Part shown: positions 7,817-16,754 of the stretch, one piece after another
Layout: each line of letters starts with the position of its first letter
Position numbering within the stretch: the stretch's first letter is position 1
Assembly: GCF_002899455.1 (NCBI RefSeq)
Contig: NZ_PPFB01000001.1
Span: 5,493,001 to 5,557,000, forward strand
Origin: Streptomyces sp. DH-12
GTDB taxonomy: Bacteria > Actinomycetota > Actinomycetes > Streptomycetales > Streptomycetaceae
DNA: 64,000 nucleotides
Reading direction: 5' to 3'
Notes under the pieces: model-generated
The model's database searches: none
What the model saw: only the letters and a program-made list of their open reading frames with translations
Told to the model about the DNA's origin: nothing
Program-made: the position numbers and the translations under genes

Positions 7817-10519
7817 CTACAGGCCGTACTTCTCCCGGGCCTCCTTCACCGCGGTGGCCTGCACCTCGCCGCGGCGGGCGAGCTGGGCCAGGGCCGCGAC
7901 GACGATGGACTCGGCGTCCACGCCGAAGTGGCGGCGGGCCGCCTCACGGGTGTCCGACAGACCGAAGCCGTCGGCGCCGAGCGAGGTGTAGTCCTGCTCG
8001 ACCCACTGCGCGATCTGGTCCGGGACCTGGCGCATGTAGTCGGACACCGCCAGCACCGGGCCGTCGGCGCCCTGGAGCGCCTGCCGGACGTACGGCACCC
8101 GCTCCTCGCCGCGCAGCAGGGCCTCGTCGGCCTCCATCGCGTCGCGCCGCAGCTCGGTCCACGAGGTGGCGGACCACACGTCGGCGGCCACGCCCCACTC
8201 CTCGGCGAGCATCGCCTGCGCCTTCAGCGCCCAGTGGATCGCCGTGCCGGAGCCCAGCAGCTGGATGCGCGGGGCGTTGGCGGCGGGGGACAGGCCCGCG
8301 GACTCCGCCGTGTTGAAGCGGTACAGGCCCTTGACGATGCCCTCGTCGATGCCGTCCGCCTGCGGCTTCGCGGGCTGCGGCAGCGGCTCGTTGTAGACGG
8401 TCAGGTAGTAGAAGACGTCCTGGTCCTCGCCCGGCTTCGCCTCGCCGAACATCCGGCGCAGACCCTCCTTGACGATGACCGCGATCTCGTACGCGAACGC
8501 CGGGTCGTACGTCAGGGCGGCCGGGTTGGTCGCCGCGATGACGGGGGAGTGGCCGTCGGCGTGCTGGAGGCCCTCACCGGTCAGCGTGGTGCGGCCCGCG
8601 GTGGCGCCGACCAGGAAGCCGCGGCCGAGCTGGTCGCCGAGCTGCCACATCTGGTCACCGGTGCGCTGCCAGCCGAACATCGAGTAGTAGATGTAGAACG
8701 GGATCATCGTCTCGCCGTGCGTCGCGTACGACGTCGAGGCGGCGATGAACTCGGCCATGGCGCCGGCCTCGGTGATCCCCTCGTTGAAGATCTGGCCGTT
8801 CTTGGCTTCCTTGTAGTACATCAGCTGGTCACGGTCGACCGGCTCGTACGTCTGGCCCATCGGCGAGTAGATGCCGAGGGACGGGAAGAGGCTCTCCATG
8901 CCGAAGGTGCGCGCCTCGTCGGGGACGATCGGCACCCAGCGCCTGCCGGTCTCCTTGTCGCGGACCAGGTCCTTGACCAGGCGGACGAACGCCATCGTGG
9001 TGGCCACGTTCTGCGAGCCGGAGCCCTTGTCGAAGGCGGTGAACGCCTTGTCGGCAGGCTGCGGCAGCGGCGCGACCGGGTGCACCCGGCGGGCCGGGGC
9101 GGGACCGCCGAGGGCGGCGCGGCGCTCCTGGAGGTAGCGGACCTCGGGGGAGTCGGCGCCCGGGTGCGCGTAGGGCACCACGCCGTCGGTGAACCGGGAG
9201 TCCGGGATCGGCAGCTCCAGGCGGTCGCGCATCGCCTTGAACTCGTCCACCGTCAGCTTCTTCATCTGGTGGTTGGCGTTCTTCGAGGCGAAGCCCTCAC
9301 CGAGGGTGTGGCCCTTGACGGTCTGCGCCAGGATCACGGTCGGCGCGCCCTTGTGGGAGAGCGCGGCCCTGTACGCGGCGTACACCTTGCGGGGCTCGTG
9401 GCCGCCGCGGGAGACGTGGAAGCACTCCAGGATCTTGTCGTCGCTGAGCAGCTTCGCCATCTCGACGAGCGCCGGGTCCTTGCCGAAGAAGTCCTCGCGG
9501 ATGTAGGCGGCGTCACGCGTCTGGTACGTCTGCACCTGCGCGTCCGGCACCTCGCGGAGGCGGCGGACCAGGGCGCCCGTGGTGTCGAGCCGGAACAGCT
9601 CGTCCCAGGCGGTGCCCCACAGCGTCTTGATGACGTTCCAGCCGGCGCCGCGGAACTGGGCCTCCAGCTCCTGCACGATCTTGAAGTTGGCGCGGACCGG
9701 GCCGTCGAGGCGCTGCAGGTTGCAGTTGACGACGAAGGTCAGGTTGTCCAGCTGCTCGCGGGCGGCCAGGGTGAGCGCGGTCGTCGACTCGGGCTCGTCC
9801 ATCTCGCCGTCGCCGAGGAACGCCCACACGTGGGAGTCGGAGACGTCCTTGATGCCGCGGTTGGTCAGGTAGCGGTTGAAGCGCGCCTGATAGATCGCGG
9901 AGATCGGGCCGAGGCCCATCGACACGGTGGGGAACTCCCACAGCCAGGGCAGGCGCCGCGGGTGCGGGTAGGACGGCAGACCGTTGCCGCCGGCCTCGCG
10001 GCGGAAGTTGTCGAGCTGCTCCTCGCTGATCCGGCCGTCGAGGAAGGCGCGGGCGTAGATGCCGGGGGAGGCGTGGCCCTGGATGTAGAGCTGGTCGCCG
10101 GAGCCGTCCCCCTCCTTGCCGCGGAAGAAGTGGTTGAAGCCGGTCTCGTAGAGCCACGCGGCCGAGGCGAAGGTGGCGATGTGGCCGCCGACGCCGTACT
10201 TGCTGCCACGGGTCACCATCGCCGCCGCGTTCCAGCGGTTCCAGGCGGTGATGCGCTGCTCCATCGCCTCGTCGCCGTCCACGGCGGGCTCGGCCGCGGT
10301 GGGGATGGTGTTGACGTAGTCGGTCTCGAGCAGCTTGGGCAGCGCGACGCCGGCGCCCTCGGCACGCTCCAGCGTACGGCGCATCAGGTACGCGGCACGG
10401 TGCGGCCCGGCCGCCGCGGCAACGGCGTCCAGGGAGGCCTGCCACTCGGCGGTCTCCTCGGGGTCGCGGTCCGGGAGCTGGTCGAGCTCGCTCGGCTGGA
10501 TGGCGTTGGGGTCGGTCAT
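7817..10519 (-). CDS. aceE: pyruvate dehydrogenase E1 component, homodimeric type
   Basis: A 900-residue thiamine-diphosphate enzyme, the length of homodimeric AceE (887 in E. coli). It decarboxylates pyruvate and reductively acetylates the lipoyl group of E2. The ThDP motif is visible near residue 240 (FLGDGEMDEPES followed about 25 residues later by FVVNCNLQRLDG), together with VRANFKIVQELE and TTLTGEGLQHADGHS. Start ATG 10519 follows GAGGAAGGCGGCGAC. The E2 and E3 partners (sucB, lpd) lie upstream on the same strand, separated by a GntR regulator gene, which fits the actinobacterial arrangement where PDH and ODH share subunits. A perfect 17-bp palindrome lies 116 bp upstream of the start. 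Confidence 0.97.
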   Translation of the reverse strand: MTDPNAIQPSELDQLPDRDPEETAEWQASLDAVAAAAGPHRAAYLMRRTLERAEGAGVALPKLLETDYVNTIPTAAEPAVDGDEAMEQRITAWNRWNAAAMVTRGSKYGVGGHIATFASAAWLYETGFNHFFRGKEGDGSGDQLYIQGHASPGIYARAFLDGRISEEQLDNFRREAGGNGLPSYPHPRRLPWLWEFPTVSMGLGPISAIYQARFNRYLTNRGIKDVSDSHVWAFLGDGEMDEPESTTALTLAAREQLDNLTFVVNCNLQRLDGPVRANFKIVQELEAQFRGAGWNVIKTLWGTAWDELFRLDTTGALVRRLREVPDAQVQTYQTRDAAYIREDFFGKDPALVEMAKLLSDDKILECFHVSRGGHEPRKVYAAYRAALSHKGAPTVILAQTVKGHTLGEGFASKNANHQMKKLTVDEFKAMRDRLELPIPDSRFTDGVVPYAHPGADSPEVRYLQERRAALGGPAPARRVHPVAPLPQPADKAFTAFDKGSGSQNVATTMAFVRLVKDLVRDKETGRRWVPIVPDEARTFGMESLFPSLGIYSPMGQTYEPVDRDQLMYYKEAKNGQIFNEGITEAGAMAEFIAASTSYATHGETMIPFYIYYSMFGWQRTGDQMWQLGDQLGRGFLVGATAGRTTLTGEGLQHADGHSPVIAATNPAALTYDPAFAYEIAVIVKEGLRRMFGEAKPGEDQDVFYYLTVYNEPLPQPAKPQADGIDEGIVKGLYRFNTAESAGLSPAANAPRIQLLGSGTAIHWALKAQAMLAEEWGVAADVWSATSWTELRRDAMEADEALLRGEERVPYVRQALQGADGPVLAVSDYMRQVPDQIAQWVEQDYTSLGADGFGLSDTREAARRHFGVDAESIVVAALAQLARRGEVQATAVKEAREKYGL

Positions 10520-10838
10520 GTCGCCGCCTTCCTCAGTCGAAGGGGGTGCCCTCAAAGGGTTCGGGGGTGCCCTTGGTCTTTGGCAGGACAGGGCTGTGGA
10601 CTTCGGTGGAAGTCCGCAGGCGACAATAACTCCGTGATCGATGATCGATCAAAGGGTTGAGGGGCAAAATCTCTTGATCTGGAGAAAGTCGGCACGGGGT
10701 GCCTTCGGCGGTGGCACGCGGTGACGGCGATGCGGCGGGTCCGCGCAGGTGAGAGGGGTGTCGCGCGTGGGAGCGCGGGGCCCGCAGGCGGGACGACCGC
10801 GGGCCGGTGGAGCCGACCGCGCAGTTCCCCGCGCCCCT
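10520..10838. promoter_or_regulatory. aceE upstream region (319 bp)
   Basis: Between the end of the GntR-type gene and the aceE start, both minus strand, so it holds the aceE promoter and leader. The portion 10630-10700 is noticeably AT-richer than its surroundings. It contains the palindrome at 10635-10651 (separate entry) and an inverted copy of the dispersed repeat at 10819-10837. A loose inverted repeat CAAAGGG/CCCTTGG lies at about 10553-10575. I see no coding sequence. Confidence 0.6.
10635..10651. promoter_or_regulatory. perfect 17-bp palindrome upstream of aceE, candidate operator
   Basis: TGATCGAT-G-ATCGATCA: two 8-bp arms, exactly complementary, around one central base, 116-132 bp upstream of the aceE start codon. 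The site sits in an AT-richer stretch, as expected for a promoter. The neighbouring GntR/FCD gene is one possible binder, but the sequence is not the TTGTnnACAA type commonly used by that family, so the factor is open. Confidence 0.55.
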
Positions 10839-11462
10839 TCAGGCGCGGGGCGCGCACCCCAGTACGTGCGACTTGACCAGTTCCGCGATGCGCGGGTCGC
10901 GGCGGCGGAACGCCGCGACCAGTTCCTCGTGCTCCTCCGCGTAGGACTGCTGCACGGTGCCCAGCCACCGTATCGACAGCGCCGTGAACACCTCGATCCC
11001 CAGCCCCTCCCACGTGTGCAGCAGCACCGAGTTCCCCGCCGCCCGCACCAGCTCCCGGTGGAACGCCACCGTGTGCCGCACCTGCGCGGTCCCGTCGGAC
11101 AGCCGGTCCGCCTCGTACAGCGCGGCCACGTGCGGCTCCAGCGCCGAGCAGTCCTCCGCCAGCCGCCCCGCCGCCAGCTCCGCCGCGATCGCCTCCAGAC
11201 CGGCCCGGACCGGGTAGCTCTCCTCCAGGTCGGCCGCGGTCAGGTTCCGCACCCGCACGCCCTTGTTCGGCGCCGACTCGATCAGCCGCAGCGACTCCAG
11301 CTCGCGCAGCGCCTCCCGCACGGGCGTCTGGCTGACCTCCAGCTCGGTCGCGATGCGCCGCTCCACGATCCGCTCGCCCGGCTTCCAGCGCCCGCTGATG
11401 ATCCCTTCCAGGATGTGCTCGCGGATCTGTTCGCGCAGCGAGTGGACGACGGGCGCGGTCAT
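10839..11462 (-). CDS. GntR/FadR-family transcriptional regulator (FCD domain)
   Basis: A 207-residue regulator. Residues 10-75 form the GntR winged helix (IREHILEGIISGRWKPGERI, ATELEVSQTPVREALRELESL). Residues 85-205 form the all-helical FCD ligand domain with its metal/ligand-binding His and Arg positions (YPVRAGLEAIAAEL, HRELVRAAGN, EEHEELVAAFRRRD). FCD regulators usually bind small carboxylic acids. Its position between sucB and aceE on the same strand suggests a role in controlling the 2-oxoacid dehydrogenase genes. Start ATG 11462 follows AAGGAG with seven bases between. A pseudo-palindrome upstream (11503-11517) could be an autoregulatory site. Confidence 0.9.
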   Translation of the reverse strand: MTAPVVHSLREQIREHILEGIISGRWKPGERIVERRIATELEVSQTPVREALRELESLRLIESAPNKGVRVRNLTAADLEESYPVRAGLEAIAAELAAGRLAEDCSALEPHVAALYEADRLSDGTAQVRHTVAFHRELVRAAGNSVLLHTWEGLGIEVFTALSIRWLGTVQQSYAEEHEELVAAFRRRDPRIAELVKSHVLGCAPRA

Positions 11463-11502
11463 GACGGGCTCCTTAGCGGGGCCCGCGGGCCCCCGGGGGG
11501 CT

Positions 11503-11517
11503 TTGACGAATAGACAA
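11503..11517. promoter_or_regulatory. pseudo-palindrome upstream of the GntR-type gene
   Basis: TTGACGAATAGACAA keeps ten symmetric positions out of fifteen (TTG.C.A.T.G.CAA), resembling the TTGT..ACAA-like operators used by many FCD-type GntR regulators. It lies 41-55 bp upstream of the regulator start, in the only AT-rich part of the gap. Autoregulation is inferred. Confidence 0.35.
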
Positions 11518-11597
11518 TACGGCCGGGAACCCGCCCGGGTGGGGCGCGCGGGGGCGCTCTCGCCCAGGTGAGACGAGACTTACACGCCCCATGTGAC

Positions 11598-11642
11598 GGT
11601 GCCCCCGCCCGGAAGCCGCGAGGGCTTCCGGACGGGGGCACC
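11598..11642 (-). terminator. strong hairpin terminator after sucB
   Basis: Arms 11598-11617 and 11623-11642 are 20 bp long with one mismatch (a G-T type pair) around the loop GCGAG. It begins 38 bp downstream of the sucB stop codon (minus strand). No T tract, typical for the group. Confidence 0.8.
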
Positions 11643-11679
11643 GAGGGACCTGATCAGCGGTCCGTGGTCACCGCCCGGT

Positions 11680-13539
11680 TCACAGACCGAGCTCGACCTC
11701 GAACTCGCCGGCCTCCAGGATCGCCTTGACCGCCGTCAGGTAACGGGCCGCGTCGGCGCCGTCCACCAGGCGGTGGTCGTAGGAGAGGGTCAGGTAGGTC
11801 ATGTCGCGGACGCCGATGACCGTGCCCTCCTCGGTCTCGATGACGGCCGGACGCTTGACCGTGGCGCCGATGCCGAGGATCGCGACCTGGCCCGGCGGCA
11901 CGATGATCGTGTCGAAGAGCGCGCCGCGCGACCCGGTGTTGGAGATGGTGAAGGTCGCGCCGGACAGCTCGTCCGGGGTGATCTTGTTGCCGCGGACCTT
12001 GCCCGCCAGCTCCGCCGTGGCCTTGGCGATGCCGGCGATGTTGAGGCCGCCGGCGTTCTTGATGACCGGGGTCATCAGGCCCTTCTCGGAGTCCACCGCG
12101 ATACCGATGTTCTCGGTGTCGAAGTAGGTGATGGTTCCCTCGGCCTCGTTGATCTTGGCGTTGATGACCGGGTGGGCCTTCAGCGCCTGGGCCGCGGCCT
12201 TGACGAAGAACGGCATCGGGGAGAGCTTGACGCCCTCGCGCGCCGCGAACGCGTCCTTGGCCCGGGCGCGCAGCTTCATCAGACGGGTGACGTCGACCTC
12301 GACGACCGAGGACAGCTGGGCCTGCTCGTGCAGGGCCTTGACCATGTTGTCGCCGATGACCTTGCGGATCCGCGGCATCTTCACGGTCTGGCCGCGCAGC
12401 GGGGACGCCTCCAGCGCCGGGGCCTTCTTCGAGGCGGCCGGAGCGGCGGCGGCCGGGGCCGGCGCGGCGGCCTTGGCCGCCTCGGCGGCGGCGAGCACGT
12501 CCTGCTTGCGGATGCGGCCGCCGACGCCGGTGCCCTTGACGGTGGACAGGTCGACGCCGTTCTCGGCGGCGAGCTTGCGCACCAGCGGGGTCACGTAGGC
12601 GCCGTCGTCCGAGCCCTTGGCGGCGGCCGGGGCCTCAGCCGCGGGAGCCTGCGGGGCCGGAGCCGCCGGAGCCGGGGCGGGAGCGGCCGGCTGCGGAGCC
12701 GGAGCCGGGGCGGCCTGCTGCGGAGCCGGGGCCGGGGCGGGGGCGGCCGGCTGCGGGGCCGGAGCCGCCTGCTGCGGGGCCGGAGCCGCCTGCTGCGGGG
12801 CCGGAGCCGGCGTGGGCTCCGGAGCCGGGGCCGGCTCGGGCTGCGCGGGGGCCGGCTCGGGCTGCGCCGGGGCGGCCGGGGCCTCCTGGGCGGGGGCGGC
12901 GGCCGGAGCGGCGCCGGCCTCGCCGATGACGGCGAGCTTCGCGCCGACCTCGGCGGTCTCGTCCTCGCCGACCACGATCTCCAGCAGGGTGCCGGACGCG
13001 GGGGCGGGGATCTCGGTGTCGACCTTGTCGGTGGACACCTCGAGCAGCGGCTCGTCGGCCTCGACGGTGTCGCCCACCGACTTCAGCCAGCGGGTGACGG
13101 TGCCCTCGGTGACGGACTCGCCGAGCGCCGGCAGGACCACGTCGGTGCCCTGCGCGGAACCGCCGCCGGACGAGGCCTCGGCGGTGGGCGCCGGGGCCGG
13201 GGCGGTCTGCTCGGTGGACGGCTGGGCCTGCGGCTCCGGCGCGGGGGCCGGCGGGGCCGCCTGCTCGGCGGCGGGCGCCTCGGCGGCGGCGGGGGCGCCG
13301 CTGCCGTCGTCGATCAGGGCCAGCTCGGCGCCGACCTCGACCGTCTCGTCCTCGGCGACCTTGATGGAGGACAGCACGCCGGAGGCGGGGGCCGGGATCT
13401 CGGTGTCGACCTTGTCGGTGGACACCTCGAGCAGCGGCTCGTCGGCCTCGACGCGCTCGCCCTCGGCCTTCAGCCAGCGGGTGACAGTGCCCTCGGTGAC
13501 GCTCTCGCCGAGCGCCGGAAGGGTTACGGAAACCGCCAT
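11680..13539 (-). CDS. sucB: 2-oxoglutarate dehydrogenase E2, dihydrolipoamide acyltransferase (actinobacterial type, two lipoyl domains)
   Basis: A 619-residue acyltransferase. Two lipoyl domains open the protein (each with STDKVDTEIPAPASG, the lipoylated Lys being residue 43 in the first), separated and followed by Ala/Pro/Gln-rich flexible linkers. A peripheral-subunit-binding domain follows near 318-355 (YVTPLVRKLAAENGVDLSTVKGTG...), then the catalytic domain ending with the active-site HRLVDGADAARYL. The linker between about residues 215 and 315 is a near-repeat of APAPAPQ-type units. It is the TIGR02927 (SucB_Actino) architecture, thought to serve both pyruvate and 2-oxoglutarate dehydrogenases. 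Start ATG 13539 has AAGGAG upstream. lpd lies 61 bp upstream on the same strand. Confidence 0.95.
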   Translation of the reverse strand: MAVSVTLPALGESVTEGTVTRWLKAEGERVEADEPLLEVSTDKVDTEIPAPASGVLSSIKVAEDETVEVGAELALIDDGSGAPAAAEAPAAEQAAPPAPAPEPQAQPSTEQTAPAPAPTAEASSGGGSAQGTDVVLPALGESVTEGTVTRWLKSVGDTVEADEPLLEVSTDKVDTEIPAPASGTLLEIVVGEDETAEVGAKLAVIGEAGAAPAAAPAQEAPAAPAQPEPAPAQPEPAPAPEPTPAPAPQQAAPAPQQAAPAPQPAAPAPAPAPQQAAPAPAPQPAAPAPAPAAPAPQAPAAEAPAAAKGSDDGAYVTPLVRKLAAENGVDLSTVKGTGVGGRIRKQDVLAAAEAAKAAAPAPAAAAPAASKKAPALEASPLRGQTVKMPRIRKVIGDNMVKALHEQAQLSSVVEVDVTRLMKLRARAKDAFAAREGVKLSPMPFFVKAAAQALKAHPVINAKINEAEGTITYFDTENIGIAVDSEKGLMTPVIKNAGGLNIAGIAKATAELAGKVRGNKITPDELSGATFTISNTGSRGALFDTIIVPPGQVAILGIGATVKRPAVIETEEGTVIGVRDMTYLTLSYDHRLVDGADAARYLTAVKAILEAGEFEVELGL

Positions 13540-13600
13540 GGTTTCGGTTGCTCCTTAGAAGTGCGGAAGTCTGTGTCGTCGCGCCCGGTGACTGAGGGCG

Positions 13601-14989
13601 TCAGTCGTGGGAGTGGAGGGGCTTGCCGGCCAGGGCCAGGTGGGCCTCGCCGAGCGCCTCGTTCTGCGTCGGGTGGGCGTGGATGAGCTGGGCCACCTCG
13701 GCCGGCAGCGCCTCCCAGTTGTAGATCAGCTGGGCCTCGCCGACCTGCTCGCCCATACGGTCGCCGACCATGTGGACGCCGACCACCGCACCGTCCTTGA
13801 CCTGGACGAGCTTGATCTCGCCCGCGGTCTTCAGGATCTTGCTCCTGCCGTTGCCCGCCAGGTTGTACTTCAGAGCGACGACCTTGTCCGCGCCGTAGAT
13901 CTCCTTGGCCTTGGCCTCGGTGATGCCGACGGAGGCGACCTCCGGGTGGCAGTACGTCACCCGCGGGACACCGTCGTAGTCGATCGGGACGGTCTTCAGA
14001 CCGGCCAGCCGCTCCGCGACCAGGATGCCCTCGGCGAAGCCGACGTGCGCGAGCTGGAGCGTCGGGACGAGGTCGCCGACGGCGGAGATCGTCGGGACGT
14101 TCGTCCGCATGTACTCGTCGACCAGGACGTAGCCGCGGTCCATCGCGACCCCGGCCTCCTCGTAGCCCAGGCCCTGCGAGACCGGGCCGCGGCCGACGGC
14201 GACGAGCAGGACCTCGGCCTCGAACTCCTTGCCGTCCGCCAGGGTGACCTTGACACCGTCCTGGGTGTACTCGGCCTTCTCGAAGAAGGTGCCCAGGTTG
14301 AACTTGATGCCGCGCTTGCGGAACGCGCGCTCGAGCAGCTTGGAGCTGTTCTCGTCCTCGACCGGGACGAGGTGCTTCATGCCCTCGATGATCGTGACGT
14401 CGGTGCCGAACGACTTCCACGCGGACGCGAACTCGACCCCGATGACGCCGCCGCCCAGGACGATCGCGGACTTGGGCACGCGGTCCAGGACCAGGGCGTG
14501 GTCGGAGGAGATGATCCGGTCGCCGTCGATCTCCAGGCCCGGCAGCGACTTCGGCACGGAGCCGGTCGCCAGCAGGACGTGGCGGCCCTGGACGCGCTGG
14601 CCGTTCACGTCGACGGAGGTGGGGGAGGACAGCCGGCCCTCGCCCTCGATGTAGGTGACCTTGCGGGAGGCGATCAGCCCCTGGAGACCCTTGTACAGGC
14701 CGGCGATGACGTCGTCCTTGTACTTGTGGACGGCCGCGATGTCGATGCCCTCGAAGGTGGCCTTCACACCGAACTGCTCGCTCTCGCGGGCCTGGTCGGC
14801 GATCTCACCCGCGTGCAGCAGGGCCTTGGTGGGGATGCATCCGTTGTGCAGGCAGGTACCGCCGACCTTGCCCTTCTCGATCAGGGCGACGTCCAGGCCC
14901 AGCTGCGCCCCGCGCAGGGCCGCGGCGTACCCACCGCTGCCACCGCCGAGGATCACTAGGTCGAAAACGGTGCTGGCGTCGTTCGCCAC
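13601..14989 (-). CDS. lpdA: dihydrolipoyl dehydrogenase (E3)
   Basis: A 462-residue FAD disulfide oxidoreductase that reoxidises dihydrolipoyl groups of E2 with NAD+. The FAD motif is VILGGGSGGYAAALRGAQLG at the N-terminus, the redox disulfide is GGTCLHNGCIPTKALLH (about 42-58), the NAD motif is VLGGGVIGVEFAS, and the C-terminal catalytic pair is HAHPTQNEALGEA. Start GTG 14989 (VANDASTVFDLV) follows GGAGG with a seven-base spacer; the frame is open for 65 codons further upstream without such a site. It precedes sucB by 61 bp and is probably co-transcribed with it. A 14-bp perfect palindrome GACGGGGCCCCGTC lies in the upstream gap at 15167-15180. Confidence 0.96.
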   Translation of the reverse strand: MANDASTVFDLVILGGGSGGYAAALRGAQLGLDVALIEKGKVGGTCLHNGCIPTKALLHAGEIADQARESEQFGVKATFEGIDIAAVHKYKDDVIAGLYKGLQGLIASRKVTYIEGEGRLSSPTSVDVNGQRVQGRHVLLATGSVPKSLPGLEIDGDRIISSDHALVLDRVPKSAIVLGGGVIGVEFASAWKSFGTDVTIIEGMKHLVPVEDENSSKLLERAFRKRGIKFNLGTFFEKAEYTQDGVKVTLADGKEFEAEVLLVAVGRGPVSQGLGYEEAGVAMDRGYVLVDEYMRTNVPTISAVGDLVPTLQLAHVGFAEGILVAERLAGLKTVPIDYDGVPRVTYCHPEVASVGITEAKAKEIYGADKVVALKYNLAGNGRSKILKTAGEIKLVQVKDGAVVGVHMVGDRMGEQVGEAQLIYNWEALPAEVAQLIHAHPTQNEALGEAHLALAGKPLHSHD

Positions 14990-15215
14990 GTCACGTCCTC
15001 CATGCATTGCGCCACGCCGGTCTCCAGTGACCGGTCGGCGGCTGGTGTCCGGCCGCTCTATGTTCTCGGCCCTTGTGTGGGGCCCTGTCCTGCCGAGCCC
15101 TATCCTCGCACTTGTCGGGGCCGTACGAGACGCCGGGCCGTGGTGTGAGACGTCCCACTCCCCGGTGACGGGGCCCCGTCGCACCCGCGCACGAGGCCCG
15201 TCACCCGAAGACGCG

Positions 15216-16754
15216 TCAGCTCAGCTCGCCGGCGGCGGCCCGCTCCGCCAGCCGCACCAGCGTGCGCACCGCGCTGCCCGTCCCGCCCTTGGGCGTGTAG
15301 CCGAAGGGACCGCCCTCGTTGAAGGCCGGGCCCGCGATGTCGAGGTGGGCCCAGGTGATGCCCTCGCCGACGAACTCGCGCAGGAACAGGCCGGCGACCA
15401 GGCCGCCGCCCATCCGCTCGCCCATGTTGGCGATGTCGGCGGTCGCCGACTCCATGCCCTTGCGCAGGTGCTCCGGCAGCGGCATCGGCCAGGCCGGCTC
15501 GCCCGCCTCCTCGGCGGCCTCGTGCACCGCGGCGCGGAAGTCGTCGTCGTTGGCCATGATGCCGAAGGTGCGGCTGCCCAGCGCCAGCATCATGGCGCCG
15601 GTCAGGGTCGCCACGTCCACGATGGCGTCCGGCTTCTCCTGCGAGGCCGCCCACAGCGCGTCCGCCAGGACCAGCCGGCCCTCGGCGTCGGTGTTGAGCA
15701 CCTCGACGGTCTTGCCGCTGTACATGCGCAGCACGTCGCCCGGGCGGGTCGCCGAGCCGGAGGGCATGTTCTCGGCCAGCGCCAGCCAGCCGGTGACGTT
15801 GACCTCCAGACCGAGGCGGGCGGCGGCGACGACCGCGGCGAACACGGCGGCGGCGCCGCTCATGTCGCACTTCATCGTCTCGTTGTGGCCGGCCGGCTTG
15901 AGGGAGATGCCGCCCGAGTCGTAGGTGATGCCCTTGCCGACCAGGGCGAGGTGCTTCTTCGCCTTGGACGAGGTGTACGACAGCTTCACCAGGCGCGGAC
16001 CCGAGGCGGAGCCGGCGCCGACGCCGAGGATGCCGCCGTAGCCGCCCTTGGCGAGGGCCTTCTCGTCGAGCACCTGCACCTTGATGCCGTGCTCCTTGGC
16101 CACCGCCTGGGCGACCGCCGCGAACGCCTCGGGGTTGAGGTCGTTCGGCGGGGTGTTGATCAGGTCGCGGGCGCGGTTGAGCTCCTCGGACACGGCGACG
16201 GCGCGCTCGAGGGCCGCCTTGAACGCCTTGTCGCGGGACTTGCCGCCGAGCAGCACGGCCTCGGCGAGCGGGCCCTTGCCGTTCTTGCCGCTCTTCGCGT
16301 CGCCCTTGTCCTTGTACGCGTCGAAGGAGTACGCGCCGAGCAGCACGCCCTCGGCGACCGCGCCGGCGTCGGCGGCGGCCGCCACGGGCAGCGCGAACGC
16401 GGCCTTCCTGGTGCCGGCGAGGGCACGGGCGGCGACGCCGGCCGCCTTGCGGAGCGCCTCGGCGTCGTAGCCGGAGCCCTCCTCGGGCCGGGCGCCGAGG
16501 CCCACCGCCACCACGAGCGGCGCCTTGAGGCCGGCCGGCGCGGGGAGCTTGGTCACCTCGCCCTCGGCACCGGACGCGCCGAGGGTCTCCAGAACACCGG
16601 CCAGGTTGCCGTCGTACGCCTGGTCCACGGCCTCGGCGCCCGGTGCGACGACGGGTCCCCCGGGCTTGGACGCGGAGCCCTTGGCGACACCGATCACGAT
16701 CGCGTCGGCGCGCAGGCCGGCGACCGCGGCGGTGCTGAGAGTCAGAGCAGTCAC
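15216..16754 (-). CDS. pepA: leucyl aminopeptidase (M17)
   Basis: A 512-residue cytosolic di-metal aminopeptidase. The N-terminal macro-like domain is followed by the catalytic domain with the M17 signatures: GKGITYDSGGISLKP (metal Lys/Asp), MKCDMSGAAAV (Asp) and the strictly conserved NTDAEGRLVLADAL (Asp and Glu ligands). Start is GTG at 16754, preceded by GGAAGCGAG at some distance. It is the first of a minus-strand run pepA-lpd-sucB, but 226 bp separate it from lpd, so shared transcription is uncertain. It is divergent from the GH114-type lipoprotein gene. Confidence 0.94.
   Translation of the reverse strand: MTALTLSTAAVAGLRADAIVIGVAKGSASKPGGPVVAPGAEAVDQAYDGNLAGVLETLGASGAEGEVTKLPAPAGLKAPLVVAVGLGARPEEGSGYDAEALRKAAGVAARALAGTRKAAFALPVAAAADAGAVAEGVLLGAYSFDAYKDKGDAKSGKNGKGPLAEAVLLGGKSRDKAFKAALERAVAVSEELNRARDLINTPPNDLNPEAFAAVAQAVAKEHGIKVQVLDEKALAKGGYGGILGVGAGSASGPRLVKLSYTSSKAKKHLALVGKGITYDSGGISLKPAGHNETMKCDMSGAAAVFAAVVAAARLGLEVNVTGWLALAENMPSGSATRPGDVLRMYSGKTVEVLNTDAEGRLVLADALWAASQEKPDAIVDVATLTGAMMLALGSRTFGIMANDDDFRAAVHEAAEEAGEPAWPMPLPEHLRKGMESATADIANMGERMGGGLVAGLFLREFVGEGITWAHLDIAGPAFNEGGPFGYTPKGGTGSAVRTLVRLAERAAAGELS

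Noticed and set aside
7928..10660. 910-residue plus-strand open frame across aceE.
   Set aside because: Exact antisense shadow of aceE with low-complexity composition and no domain.
12617..13558. Repetitive Gly/Ala-rich plus-strand frame opposite sucB.
   Set aside because: It is the mirror of the Ala/Pro linkers and lipoyl domains of SucB.
15167..15180. GACGGGGCCCCGTC palindrome in front of lpd as an operator.
   Set aside because: Perfectly symmetric, but all-GC palindromes of this length are common in such DNA, and it is not in an AT-rich promoter patch.
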